A stretch of DNA of 64,000 bases from VRUE01 sp033856195 (GCA_033856195.1 JAWVFL010000038.1:1-64000), one strand, 5' to 3'. Numbered from the stretch's first letter, positions 33,971 through 42,047 are shown. Translations and numbers: made by a program. The notes: generated from the letters alone by a model not told the origin.

Positions 33971-34678
33971 ATGAGCAGCGGACGCATCCTCGTGGTCGAC
34001 GACGAGCCCTCGGTTCGCGAGTCGGTCGGCTACGCGCTCGCCCAGGAGGGCTTCGACGTCGACGTTGCCGCCGACGGCGACGAGGCGACCCGGAAGCTCG
34101 ACGGCGACGGGATCTACTACGACCTGCTGATCCTCGACATCATGATGCCGGGACCCAGCGGCCTCGACATCTGCCGCGACGTGCGCGGCCGCAGCGCCGT
34201 GCCGATCATCGTCCTCACCGCCAAGGACGCCGAGGTCGACAAGGTCGTCGGGCTCGAGGTCGGCGCCGACGATTACGTCACCAAGCCCTTCTCGGTGCGC
34301 GAGCTGCTCGGCCGCGTGCGCGCCCAGCTGCGCCGCCGCGAGCTCGACCGCGGCCCGCTCAACCAGGCAGTGAAGATCGAAGCTGGCCCGGTCGCGATCG
34401 ACCTCGTTCGCCACGTCGCCACCGTGCGCGGCGAGTCGGTCAACCTGACCCGCTCGGAGTTCCAGCTCCTCCGCCTCCTCGTCGGTCGCCCCGGCGAGGT
34501 CTTCCCCCGCCGCCAGATCATGGAGGAGCTCTGGCAGACCGAGTTCGACGGCGACGAGCGCGCCTGCGACGTCCACATCTCCAACCTCCGCCAGAAGGTC
34601 GAGCGCGACCCCCAGCGCCCCGAACTAGTCGTCACCGTGCGCGGCGTCGGCTACAAGTTCGAAGGTGCGAGCGGCTGA
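33971..34678 (+). CDS. OmpR/PhoB-family response regulator
   Basis: A 235-residue regulator. The receiver domain has acidic residues 10-12, phospho-acceptor Asp56 (LLILDIMMP) and Lys in YVTKPFS. The OmpR winged helix (about 130-232) ends GYKFEG. It is clearly the partner of the upstream kinase. The PhoR-like kinase architecture makes a PhoB-like or MtrA-like role possible, but the target genes cannot be seen. Confidence 0.94.
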   Translation: MSSGRILVVDDEPSVRESVGYALAQEGFDVDVAADGDEATRKLDGDGIYYDLLILDIMMPGPSGLDICRDVRGRSAVPIIVLTAKDAEVDKVVGLEVGADDYVTKPFSVRELLGRVRAQLRRRELDRGPLNQAVKIEAGPVAIDLVRHVATVRGESVNLTRSEFQLLRLLVGRPGEVFPRRQIMEELWQTEFDGDERACDVHISNLRQKVERDPQRPELVVTVRGVGYKFEGASG

Positions 34679-34728
34679 GGCGCCATCCTTCTTATTTTCA
34701 CGTCGCGGGGATCGACCTTCGTGAGGAG

Positions 34729-35094
34729 ATGAGGCGATTGCGGGAGTTGCCTGTCTTCGCCGCCGGCCCACTCGCCGCACGTGAGCCCGAGCTGAAGGTT
34801 CGGCGTGCTCGCGGGCGCCCCAACCGGCTCGGCTTCGCGGTGCCGGGCCAGTTCCGCCTCTCCGTCACCGCCTACCCTGGGATCCGGGCCGGCGACGTGC
34901 TCGAGACGCTGCTCCACGAGCTCGTGCACCTGCACGTCGGCCGCGCGGCCGAGCCGCATGCGTGGCACGGCAGAACCTTCAAGGGCACGCTGGCGCGGGC
35001 GATGGTCGAGGGCTATGGGATCGTCGGGCCGAGTCCGCGAAGCACGATCCACGGCGTCTACGCCGAGGCGATCGAGTCGACATGCCCTCGCTAG
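34729..35094 (+). CDS. SprT-like zinc metallopeptidase domain protein
   Basis: A 121-residue protein with a zinc-protease motif HELVH (63-67) followed by HAWHGRTF (77-84). This matches the SprT-like arrangement of HExxH with a downstream His. The full SprT zinc ribbon is missing. Function is unknown; SprT domains are linked to DNA-protein crosslink proteolysis. GAGGAG precedes the ATG. It overlaps the LtrA gene by 13 bp. Confidence 0.75.
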   Translation: MRRLRELPVFAAGPLAAREPELKVRRARGRPNRLGFAVPGQFRLSVTAYPGIRAGDVLETLLHELVHLHVGRAAEPHAWHGRTFKGTLARAMVEGYGIVGPSPRSTIHGVYAEAIESTCPR

Positions 35095-36254
35095 TCCGCC
35101 CGCGCGAAGCAGCCCGCGCCGTGACGCCGCTGGAGCTGTTCTTCGACCTCGTCTACGTCTTCACGGTCAGCCAGCTCGCGCATCACCTGCTCGGGCACGT
35201 CGACGCTCGTGGCATGCTCGAAACGCTGGTGCTGACGCTGGCCGTGATGTACGCGTGGTTCATGACCGTGTGGACCTCGAACTGGCTCGACGTCGATCGC
35301 AAGCCGGTGCGGCTGATGCTGCTCGCTGTGATGTTCGCCAGCCTGCTGATGGCCACATCGATCACGGAGGCCTTCGGCGACCGAGCCGGCCTGTTTGTGG
35401 TCGGCTACCTGGCGATCCAGATCGGCCGGACGGCCTTCGCGGTCGTTGCCTTCCGCGGCAACCGGCTTCATGGGCACTTCACCAACGCCCTGGTCTGGGA
35501 GATTGCCACCGCGCCGATCTGGATCGCCGGCATCGTCGTCGATGGCGAGGCGCGGCTGGCCGTCTGGGCCGCCGCGGTCCTGATCACCTACGGCGGCGTG
35601 ATCGCCGGCCACCCCTTGCCGGGCCGGCGCAGCCCCTTCAGCTCCGACAGCCAGATCTATGCCGAGCATCTGCTCGAGCGCTTCCGCCTCTTCTTCCTGA
35701 TCGCCCTGGGGGAGACCGTTTTGACCATCGGCAACGCTTTCGCCGATCTCTCCGTGACGGCCGACCGCCTCGTCGTCCTGGCCGCGGCCTTCACCGGCAC
35801 CGTCGCCCTCTGGTGGTGCTACTTCCACCGCGCCGAGGACATCGGCCTGGACGCCGTCAGGAGCGCCTCCGACGCCTCCCGCATCGTCGGCCTCGGCAAC
35901 TACACCCTGATCGCGATGGTGATCGGCATCATCGCGATCGCCGTCGGCGACGAGCTCGCCCTCGCCCACCCGGGCGATGATCCATCGGCCGGCGCAATCG
36001 CCCTGATCTTCGGCGGCCCGGCGATCTTCCTGCTCGCCCAGCTGGGGTTCATGCGGCGGGCGGCGGGCGCAGTCCCACGGTCACGCGTGACTGCGTGCGT
36101 CGCGTTGGCGATCCTGGCGACCGCATCTGCGCCACTCAACCTGCTCGTCGCCGTCATCGCGGCGAGCGCCGTGCTGCTGGCGGTGGCGATCGCCGACACT
36201 CGCGCTGCCCCAACTGCCCCAACTGCGCCGACCGCAGCGGTCGCCGCGCCCTAA
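35082..36254 (+). CDS. LtrA-family low-temperature requirement membrane protein
   Basis: A 390-residue protein with about eleven hydrophobic helices. The N-terminal TPLELFFDLVYVFTVSQLAHHL and the central LIALGETVLTIG are the LtrA hallmarks, and the C-terminal tail is Ala/Pro-rich with APTAPTAPTA repeats. LtrA was named for low-temperature growth in Listeria, but its biochemical activity is unknown. The ATG at 35082 overlaps the SprT-like gene. Confidence 0.88.
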   Translation: MPSLVRPREAARAVTPLELFFDLVYVFTVSQLAHHLLGHVDARGMLETLVLTLAVMYAWFMTVWTSNWLDVDRKPVRLMLLAVMFASLLMATSITEAFGDRAGLFVVGYLAIQIGRTAFAVVAFRGNRLHGHFTNALVWEIATAPIWIAGIVVDGEARLAVWAAAVLITYGGVIAGHPLPGRRSPFSSDSQIYAEHLLERFRLFFLIALGETVLTIGNAFADLSVTADRLVVLAAAFTGTVALWWCYFHRAEDIGLDAVRSASDASRIVGLGNYTLIAMVIGIIAIAVGDELALAHPGDDPSAGAIALIFGGPAIFLLAQLGFMRRAAGAVPRSRVTACVALAILATASAPLNLLVAVIAASAVLLAVAIADTRAAPTAPTAPTAAVAAP

Positions 36255-36325
36255 GCTCCCGAGGCTTACAGGGCCACCGCGTGTAAATCGCCGACGGCAG
36301 CAGGCGGAGGGTATCCTCAGCGAGG

Positions 36326-36529
36326 ATGCTGGATGCGCGTACATCAGACCGACTGGCAAGGATCGGCAGTCGGGCTCGGGCTGCCGAGGCTCGTGGGGAT
36401 GATGCTGCGGCTGGCGAGGAATGGCGCCGCTACCGGCTCATCCGCGATGCTGGTCGCGATCCAGACGAGCTGCTTGCCGAGGGCATCGCTCTGAGCGTGC
36501 AGGCAGCGGAGCTCGCAGCCAGTCAGTGA
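36326..36529 (+). CDS. Small helical protein paired with nucleotidyltransferase (possible antitoxin)
   Basis: A 67-residue Ala/Arg-rich helical protein: an N-terminal basic helix, EEWRRYRLIRDAGRDPDELLAEGI, and a short C-terminal helix. I recognise no family. Its stop overlaps the next start (GTGA), the usual coupling of small partner and toxin genes, but composition alone does not prove an antitoxin. Confidence 0.55.
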   Translation: MLDARTSDRLARIGSRARAAEARGDDAAAGEEWRRYRLIRDAGRDPDELLAEGIALSVQAAELAASQ

Positions 36530-37008
36530 CGGGCTTCGGCCGAACTCTGGATGACCTCAATGGCGCCGGTGTCCGCTATGTCCTGATCGGGGGGATTGCG
36601 TTGATTCGCCACGGAATAGTGCGGGCAACGCGGGATGTCGATGCCGTTTTCGATCCCGATCCTTCCAACGTGGAGCGCATCCGCACTCTGATTGAGCGGT
36701 GGGGCGCGACTCGTCCCGACGGTTCGCCGATCCCCGAGGGCAGCATCGTCGGCAACCGGACAATTCACCTGGCTACGCCCCACGGTGATCTCGACCTGCT
36801 GGCCGAGAATGTCGCATCTATGGGTTTCTCCGACCTATTGGCTCGCGCTGATATTCGTCGCGTAGACGGGGTGGAGGCCCCAATCTGCTCGCTTGCCGAT
36901 CTGGTAGCACTGAAGCGAATCGCAGGCCGCGAGCGCGACCAAGTCGACTTGTCCGATCTCGAAGCGGCTCATGGCGAGCTTCCTGACAGTCGCGAGCCGG
37001 GCACCTGA
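36526..37008 (+). CDS. Nucleotidyltransferase (AbiEii/DUF6036-like), possible toxin
   Basis: A 160-residue polymerase-beta-fold protein. GG at 22-23 and the DVD pair (Asp37, Asp39) form the minimal metal/nucleotide site. A third carboxylate is likely in HGDLDLLAE. It resembles AbiEii-like and DUF6036 nucleotidyltransferases, some of which are toxins that modify tRNA. GTG start, coupled to the 67-residue gene. It lies just outside the tRNA-Thr-derived repeat. Confidence 0.75.
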   Translation: MTGFGRTLDDLNGAGVRYVLIGGIALIRHGIVRATRDVDAVFDPDPSNVERIRTLIERWGATRPDGSPIPEGSIVGNRTIHLATPHGDLDLLAENVASMGFSDLLARADIRRVDGVEAPICSLADLVALKRIAGRERDQVDLSDLEAAHGELPDSREPGT

Positions 37009-37031
37009 GCGCCAGGGCCCACGCGGGTCAG

Positions 37032-37073
37032 AGCCGACGCCCGGATTCGAACCGGGGACCCCTTCATTACGAG
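37032..37073 (-). repeat. Partial tRNA-Thr duplicate (candidate attachment site)
   Basis: These 42 bp equal the 3' part of the intact tRNA-Thr (45892-45933) except for one base in the T loop. They have the same orientation and cover the acceptor strand, T arm and anticodon loop. The homology stops sharply on both sides. This is the classic att footprint of an element integrated at a tRNA 3' end. Confidence 0.85.
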
Positions 37074-37260
37074 GTGGAATCTGCGCGGCAACTAGGACCA
37101 GCAGAAGACAATAAACTGGCTCCACAAGCGGAATCGGCGAGAGCGTGCTGGCCCTTGCCGACCACGTTTGCCCCCCGTTACCGCGCGGCTGTTCGGGCTA
37201 TTCGCTTCCTGCGCGAACGGGGCAGTCTTAGGATCTGCGACGGACCCTCGGCTACTTGCC

Positions 37261-38715
37261 TTAACCGCGTAGCGAGAGTGCCTCGTCGAGGTGCTCAAGC
37301 AAGAGGTCGACTATCTGAGGGTCAAATTGGCGACCCCTGCCCTCCCTGATGATCTCGACAGTCTCGTCTACGGTGAGCGCCGGCCGATAGTGGCGGTCGC
37401 TGAGCAATGCATCGAAGACATCGGCGAGCGCGGTGATTCTTCCCTCGAGTGGGATCTCCTCTCCGACGAGTCCTTGGGGGTATCCGCTGCCGTCGTAGCG
37501 CTCGTGGTGAGTCAGCGCGATGGTTGCCGCGAGGTGGAGTAGCTCGCTCTCGGAGTTGACGAGGATCTCGTGGCCGATCGTGGTATGGCGCTTCATCTCC
37601 TCGCGCTCCTCAGGCGTGAGCGGGCCGGGCTTGCGAAGGATCTCGCTTGGGGTGGCGATCTTTCCGACGTCATGCATTGGGGCTGCCAACTGCAATAGAT
37701 GGACCCGCTCGGGGTCGAGGCCGAGGTGAGCACCCAGGAAGGATGCGACCTTGGCCATTCGGTCGACGTGCTTTCCGGTGGAGAAGTCATGAAGCTCGAT
37801 CGCCTTGGTGAGCCGTTCGATTGTCTCCTGGCGTGAGAGACGCAGCTCGTCGATCGCCTGCTGCTGAGCAGCCGCTAGCTCGTCTCGTAGCCGCAGCGCC
37901 TCCCTTTGAGCAGTGACATCGGTAGAGATTCCGCAGACCGCAGTGGCTTTGCCATCCTCATCGACGAGGGGAAACTTGACGGTCTGGAAGGTTCGCTCAA
38001 CACCGCCGATGTCAAGCGTTTCCTCTGCCTCGTGCGTCGTGCCTTTCTTGAGGATCTGCCGATCTACGGTGCGGGTGAGAGCCAGAGCCTCAGCGTTCAT
38101 GATCGCCTCGTCGGTTTGGCCCAGCAGCTTGCCTCTCTCCAGCCCTGCCAGGTCGTCCGCTTGCGCGTTTGCGAAGACGTAGCGGAGATCCTCATCCTTT
38201 ACATAGACGGGCATCGGCGCCATGTCGATAATCGTTTGTCGGCGCTCTTCGAGGTTGAGCCGGTGGGCACTCTCGAAGTTTTCGAGTTCGCGCCGCCGCA
38301 GCGCATTCATAGCGGTGATCAGCAGTTGGCCCGGCCAAAACGGCTTGACCAAGTAGCCATGGACACCGTGTCCGCCGAGTCCGAAGGCCCTTGCTGCCAC
38401 CTCGGGATCGTCTTTCCCGGTGATGAGGACTACGGCAATCTCGGGGTGTTCTTCGGTGATTTCTTCGGCCAGAGACAGCCCCGAGCCGTCCAGCATCTGC
38501 AGGTCACATAGGGCGAGTTGGAAGCGATTGGATCCGAGCTTTTTGTGAGCCTGGGAAACGCTTCCTGCGAATTCGCATCGATAGTGTTCTCCCAGCGCCC
38601 GATCGACCAATCGCAGCATCTCGGGCTGATCGTCAGTCACCAGGATGCGCGCCAGCCCCGGTTGGGTCTGCACAGGGTGGGGTGGGGGCTTCGAGTCGGT
38701 TGGGAAGGGGCTCAC
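37261..38715 (-). CDS. Response regulator with PAS and HD-GYP domains (c-di-GMP phosphodiesterase)
   Basis: A 484-residue signalling protein: receiver domain (about 22-140, phospho-acceptor Asp71), PAS domain (about 155-275), coiled linker, and HD-GYP domain (about 300-484). The last has the metal site MHDVGKI and HHERYDGSGYPQGL, so catalytic residues appear intact. HD-GYP enzymes hydrolyse c-di-GMP to GMP. Start is a GTG. In this island it would lower the ligand sensed by the riboswitch at 42120-42194. The cognate kinase is not adjacent. Confidence 0.94.
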   Translation of the reverse strand: MSPFPTDSKPPPHPVQTQPGLARILVTDDQPEMLRLVDRALGEHYRCEFAGSVSQAHKKLGSNRFQLALCDLQMLDGSGLSLAEEITEEHPEIAVVLITGKDDPEVAARAFGLGGHGVHGYLVKPFWPGQLLITAMNALRRRELENFESAHRLNLEERRQTIIDMAPMPVYVKDEDLRYVFANAQADDLAGLERGKLLGQTDEAIMNAEALALTRTVDRQILKKGTTHEAEETLDIGGVERTFQTVKFPLVDEDGKATAVCGISTDVTAQREALRLRDELAAAQQQAIDELRLSRQETIERLTKAIELHDFSTGKHVDRMAKVASFLGAHLGLDPERVHLLQLAAPMHDVGKIATPSEILRKPGPLTPEEREEMKRHTTIGHEILVNSESELLHLAATIALTHHERYDGSGYPQGLVGEEIPLEGRITALADVFDALLSDRHYRPALTVDETVEIIREGRGRQFDPQIVDLLLEHLDEALSLRG

Positions 38716-38937
38716 CGACTGCGCCTCTCGCTCGGAAGCCCGGCTTTGAAGATCGCCTCTGAAGCCGTCTTGAACCGCTCGTGTGTCGAGCGGACCGTGC
38801 CGGATCTGTTTGTACCTCTCGAGGGTTTCACCGGCGGATCCTCTGCCGGATTGATGGGTCTAGTCAGACGCCTATCAACTTGACTAGTCGAATAGACCGT
38901 AGGCGCTCTGGCGCGCAAATGCAACATTCAACACTTG
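38716..38937. other. 222-bp gap between STAS stop and HD-GYP start
   Basis: No gene is supported here. A CTAGTCA/TGACTAG pair with a 14-bp spacer (about 38861-38886) may be an operator for the HD-GYP gene. The sequence next to the STAS stop is comparatively A+T-rich. Confidence 0.4.
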
Positions 38938-39333
38938 TTATTTGATCATCCCCGGTGTACAGCCATTAACTTCAAATGGCAGCACCGTGTCGAGGGCGGT
39001 TAGATCGAACAGGTTTGCCACGTCTCCCCTGCCGGGCGTTACCCGGAGGCGGTCGCCATTGCTCACCGAGCGACGCCAGGCCATCACCAGGACACTGAGC
39101 CCTGCCGCGTCGATGAACGTCAGCTTTTCAAGATCGACCAAGATCCGAATGGCGCGGCTTGCCTCGGCCTTTCGTAGTGCGTGCTCCAAGTGGGGGCACT
39201 TGGATAGATCGCACTCACCCTCGATGCATATGACATAGGCATCGCCTTCTTCAGCAGACGTAATTGCAAAAAGAGTTGGGGGACAAACTGTCTGCCCAAT
39301 AGATCCGATTGGGGAGGCCTGGGTTGTGTGCAT
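38938..39333 (-). CDS. STAS-domain protein (anti-sigma antagonist-like)
   Basis: A 131-residue single STAS domain: VICIEGECDLSKCPHLEHAL, ILVDLEKLTFIDAAGLSVLV, then a C-terminal helix. In SpoIIAA-like antagonists the loop is D-S-S-G-L and the second Ser is phosphorylated; here it is D75-A-A-G-L, with Ala77 in place of the acceptor. It may act constitutively or be a different STAS type. AAAGGGG precedes the ATG. No anti-sigma kinase or sigma factor is adjacent. Confidence 0.85.
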   Translation of the reverse strand: MHTTQASPIGSIGQTVCPPTLFAITSAEEGDAYVICIEGECDLSKCPHLEHALRKAEASRAIRILVDLEKLTFIDAAGLSVLVMAWRRSVSNGDRLRVTPGRGDVANLFDLTALDTVLPFEVNGCTPGMIK

Positions 39334-39390
39334 ACGAGACCCCTTTCGTTCGCGTGGAACGCCCCGCACGCGGTGTCACTGCTTCTTTAT

Positions 39391-39428
39391 GGCCCCCTAG
39401 GTCCACCAGGGTAAAGACCTAGGGGGCC
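39391..39428. promoter_or_regulatory. 13-bp-arm hairpin in STAS leader
   Basis: GGCCCCCTAGGTC (39391-39403) and GACCTAGGGGGCC (39416-39428) are exact complements around a 12-bp loop. It lies 58 bp upstream of the STAS ATG and downstream of the GGGGGAT pair. It would form in the 5' UTR if transcription begins at those boxes. No T tract follows on either strand. Confidence 0.65.
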
Positions 39429-39533
39429 CTGCTGGCAATTCACGAGTCGGCAGGCGGTTGGCGTGATGAATCGCCCGAGTCGCTGCCAGGTCTCTACCAA
39501 ACCTCACTGTCGTGGCTTGCGCTGAGGAACGCA

Positions 39534-39569
39534 ATCCCCCAGACGTGTGAAGCGCCGCGGATATCCCCC
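39534..39569 (-). promoter_or_regulatory. GGGGGAT box pair facing STAS gene
   Basis: Read on the minus strand, GGGGGATAT (from 39569) and GGGGGATTG (from 39540) are spaced 29 bp start to start. The same two boxes, in the same order and spacing, occur at 40421-40456 facing the ATP-grasp gene. Likely sites for a shared regulator or a specialised sigma factor. Confidence 0.6.
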
Positions 39570-39693
39570 AAACGGGCTAGGCGACAATGGGTGGCATTCG
39601 GCCCAATTCGCTTGCATTGCTGGGGATTTGTGCCTTATCTTCCAGAACGGAGCGAGTAGTCAGCATGTATTGATCTATGGCCAAGGGGAGTTC

Positions 39694-40383
39694 GTGGTGG
39701 CTTCTATTGATCCACCCGGCAACGGAGGCAACGCGCGGGTTTTTCCGGAGGGCGAGTCTGATTCGCAGGCGGCAGTACGTCTGCGAACGGCGCTTGAGCA
39801 CTCGTTGCATCCGATGCTGATCGCCGATGACCAGCGACGCTGGGTAACCGGGAACGCCGCTGCATGCGATCTGTTGGGGATCGCGCGGGAGGAGATCCCC
39901 TGGCGGACGATGGACGAGTTCACCTCTCCGGGAGAGCGCAAGCGCCTCGAGGATCAGTGGGGAGCGTTCTTGGCGAGCGGGGGTGCGGAGGGCTGGTATC
40001 AGCTCTACGTTCCGGACCGCGGGCCGGTGCCGGTCGAGTTCAGTGCGACGGCCAACGTGCTGCCTGCCCGCCATCTCTCCGTCTTCATCCCGCCTGAAGA
40101 GGGATCCGCCGAGCAGACAAAGAGCGCCTTGGCCCGGGAAGCCACGTGGGCTCCAGTCATGGTGGAGGGAGCGGGTCGGGTGCAACTCACGGAGCGCGAG
40201 CGTGAGGTGATGACGCTGGTCGCTTCCGGGCTACAGAGCGGCGACATCGCGGAGCGCCTATTCCTCTCTCCAGAGACGGTCAAGTCCCACGTGCACAATG
40301 CGTTGGCCAAGCTCGGAGCACATACCCGCGCGCATGCGGTAGCGATCGCGTTGGTCACTGGGCAAATCGCCTGGGAGATATAG
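39694..40383 (+). CDS. PAS-LuxR transcriptional regulator
   Basis: The product (229 residues from GTG 39694) has a PAS domain (about 28-150: LRTALEHSLHPMLIADDQRRWVTGNAAACDLLG) and a LuxR helix-turn-helix at the C-terminus. The latter reads LTEREREVMTLVASGLQSGDIAERLFLSPETVKSHVHNALAKLG. There is no receiver domain. GGGGAG lies just upstream of the tandem GTG codons. It is flanked on both sides by inverted GGGGGAT box pairs, making it the prime candidate to bind them. Confidence 0.85.
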   Translation: MVASIDPPGNGGNARVFPEGESDSQAAVRLRTALEHSLHPMLIADDQRRWVTGNAAACDLLGIAREEIPWRTMDEFTSPGERKRLEDQWGAFLASGGAEGWYQLYVPDRGPVPVEFSATANVLPARHLSVFIPPEEGSAEQTKSALAREATWAPVMVEGAGRVQLTEREREVMTLVASGLQSGDIAERLFLSPETVKSHVHNALAKLGAHTRAHAVAIALVTGQIAWEI

Positions 40384-40420
40384 GTCAGGCGGCGAGCAGG
40401 TAATAACGCTTAGTCCTTTC

Positions 40421-40456
40421 GGGGGATATTCACCGTACCTCGTCTGTCCGGGGGAT
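40421..40456 (+). promoter_or_regulatory. GGGGGAT box pair facing ATP-grasp gene
   Basis: GGGGGATAT (40421) and GGGGGATTG (40450) are 29 bp apart, and the second lies about 38 bp before the ATG at 40494. They match the pair at 39534-39569 in order, spacing and some intervening bases (C near +12, TCTG before box 2). Confidence 0.6.
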
Positions 40457-40493
40457 TGTGTCGCTCATTCGGTGCCGGGATAGTGGTAGGGAA

Positions 40494-41279
40494 ATGACGG
40501 TTGACCAACTCGGTCTCATCAAGTCGCCGAGCCTCCAGAAAACATCAACGCTCCCACGTGTACTCGTCGCCGGAGCTGGGGGGCCATCTGGCGTCGCGGC
40601 GATAAAGGCGCTTAACGGTGAGACGCTCGATATCTTCTCGGCCGACATCGATCCCAACGCGCCGGGTCTCAACCTGGTTGACGAGGATCGACGGCTGCCG
40701 GTCGCCAAGGAATACCGAGACTCCTACACCGAGTTGCTCTTCGAGCTATGCGAGCGTCATCGAATCGACGTTCTGATCCCGGCTTTGGATTGCGAGCTGC
40801 TGTTGCTTGCCAGCGCGCGTGTCTTCTTCGCCGAGATCGGCACGAGGATCGTTCTCCCCTCGGAGAAGACGCTGCGCGCATGCCTCGACAGGCGGGCGCT
40901 TCGCCGGTGCTGCAGGGGGGTGGTACGGGTGTCTGACTCGGCGCTCGCTGACGACTTGCCTGGAGCGGAGTATTCGCTCGCCACTCTGGCGCGCTCCGAT
41001 GGGAAGGTGATCGCGGTGGTGCCGTGGGCGCGGGGCGACTCGGGAGCTGAGGCAAGCGGGCGCACAGTGCACGACGAGGGGCTGGAAAAGATCGGGCATC
41101 AGATCGCCGAGCGGATCGGACTCACCTCCTTGGCAAACATCCAAGTGAAGGAGGCCTCCAACGGGGAGCCCGTCCTGCTCGAGGTCAACCCGTACTTCAC
41201 AGGAGCAATGCCGCTGGTGGCGGCGAGCGGCGTGAGTATGCCGAAGCTCTGCGTCGATGGCGTTCTCGCCGATGACTGA
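40494..41279 (+). CDS. ATP-grasp-like protein lacking the nucleotide-loop segment
   Basis: A 261-residue protein with the N-terminal fold of carbamoyl-phosphate-synthase-like ATP-grasp enzymes (VLVAGAGGPSGVAAIKAL, 24-40; SEKTLRACLDR, 123-133). It also has their C-terminal core (LPGAEYSLATLARSDGKVIAVV; LLEVNPYFTGAMPLVAASG with Glu230 and Asn232). Only about 25 residues lie between these parts where such enzymes usually have about 70. The ATP-binding lysines and glycine loop are therefore missing. It may be degenerate or non-catalytic. It overlaps the PHP gene by 8 bp. Confidence 0.75.
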   Translation: MTVDQLGLIKSPSLQKTSTLPRVLVAGAGGPSGVAAIKALNGETLDIFSADIDPNAPGLNLVDEDRRLPVAKEYRDSYTELLFELCERHRIDVLIPALDCELLLLASARVFFAEIGTRIVLPSEKTLRACLDRRALRRCCRGVVRVSDSALADDLPGAEYSLATLARSDGKVIAVVPWARGDSGAEASGRTVHDEGLEKIGHQIAERIGLTSLANIQVKEASNGEPVLLEVNPYFTGAMPLVAASGVSMPKLCVDGVLADD

Positions 41280-42000
41280 GCCGGCCTTGGCCCAGGACAT
41301 GCACGTCCACTCGACTTTCTCGGGTGGCGCGAACACGATCGAGGAGAACGTCGCCGAGGCAGAGCGGATCGGCTTGACGGAACTCGCTTGTGTCGAGCAG
41401 GTTCGGGGGGACACCAGGTGGATCCCGGCCTACACCGCAGCGATTAGAGACAGCAGGAAGCGGACCCCGATTGTCTTGCGTTGTGCCGTCGAGGCAAAGA
41501 TCCTCGATATCTACGGCTGCCTTGACCTTCCTGCCGAACTGGACGGGATCGATGCGGTGTACGCGGCAAGTCATCAGGCGCCGTCGCCCGACGGGCCGAT
41601 GAATCCTCGCTCCACGCGCGAACGGATTGAAGAGGGGGAGCTCGATCCGCAGATGGTGCTCCGGTGGATAGTCAGCGGGACGCTCGCCGCGCTCCGCAGC
41701 CACAAGTACCTCGTCATAGCCCACTTGTTCAGCGTCCTTCCAGCGCTCGGGCTCGAGGAGGGAGAAGTATCGCTGGAGCTGGTCGACTCGCTTGCGGTGG
41801 CAGCGGCGGAGTCCGATGCCCGGATCGTGGTCGATGAGCATTGGAGGTGTCCGGCGGTGCGGACCCTGCGGCCGTTTCTGCGGCATGGCGTTCCGCTGCT
41901 GCTGGGTAGCGGTAGCCATGACAGCGAGACAGTTGGCCGCTACGACTATTGCGCCGCCGTCTTGCGCGAACTCCAGCCGCTGTCCCTTGCGGCGGCCTGA
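41272..42000 (+). CDS. PHP-domain metal-dependent phosphoesterase
   Basis: A 242-residue PHP-fold protein starting DMHVHSTFSGGA (the H-x-H metal motif). Glu and His ligands follow in RCAVEAKI, AASHQAP, VIAHLF, DEHWR and the final GSGSHDSE. Relatives include histidinol phosphatases and the DNA polymerase PHP domain; the substrate is unknown. Pairing by overlap with the ATP-grasp protein suggests a shared pathway with small amino-acid-like or nucleotide substrates. Confidence 0.85.
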   Translation: MTEPALAQDMHVHSTFSGGANTIEENVAEAERIGLTELACVEQVRGDTRWIPAYTAAIRDSRKRTPIVLRCAVEAKILDIYGCLDLPAELDGIDAVYAASHQAPSPDGPMNPRSTRERIEEGELDPQMVLRWIVSGTLAALRSHKYLVIAHLFSVLPALGLEEGEVSLELVDSLAVAAAESDARIVVDEHWRCPAVRTLRPFLRHGVPLLLGSGSHDSETVGRYDYCAAVLRELQPLSLAAA

Positions 42001-42047
42001 GCGGTCGTTAGGCCTGACGAAATAGAGCGCTCAGGAAACATCCGTCC

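Larger units (their letters stand above)
39334..39693. other. 360-bp intergenic control region
   Basis: No protein gene is supported. The region holds a 13-bp perfect hairpin (39391-39428), a pair of GGGGGAT boxes facing the STAS gene (39532-39569), and an A+T-richer stretch ahead of the LuxR gene. A reading frame from 39547 continues into the LuxR gene, but its first 49 codons do not look coding. Confidence 0.6.

Noticed and set aside
36585..36597. A GGGGGGATTGCG match to the GGGGGAT boxes
   Set aside because: It encodes the GGIAL motif of the nucleotidyltransferase, has no partner 29 bp away and is probably chance.
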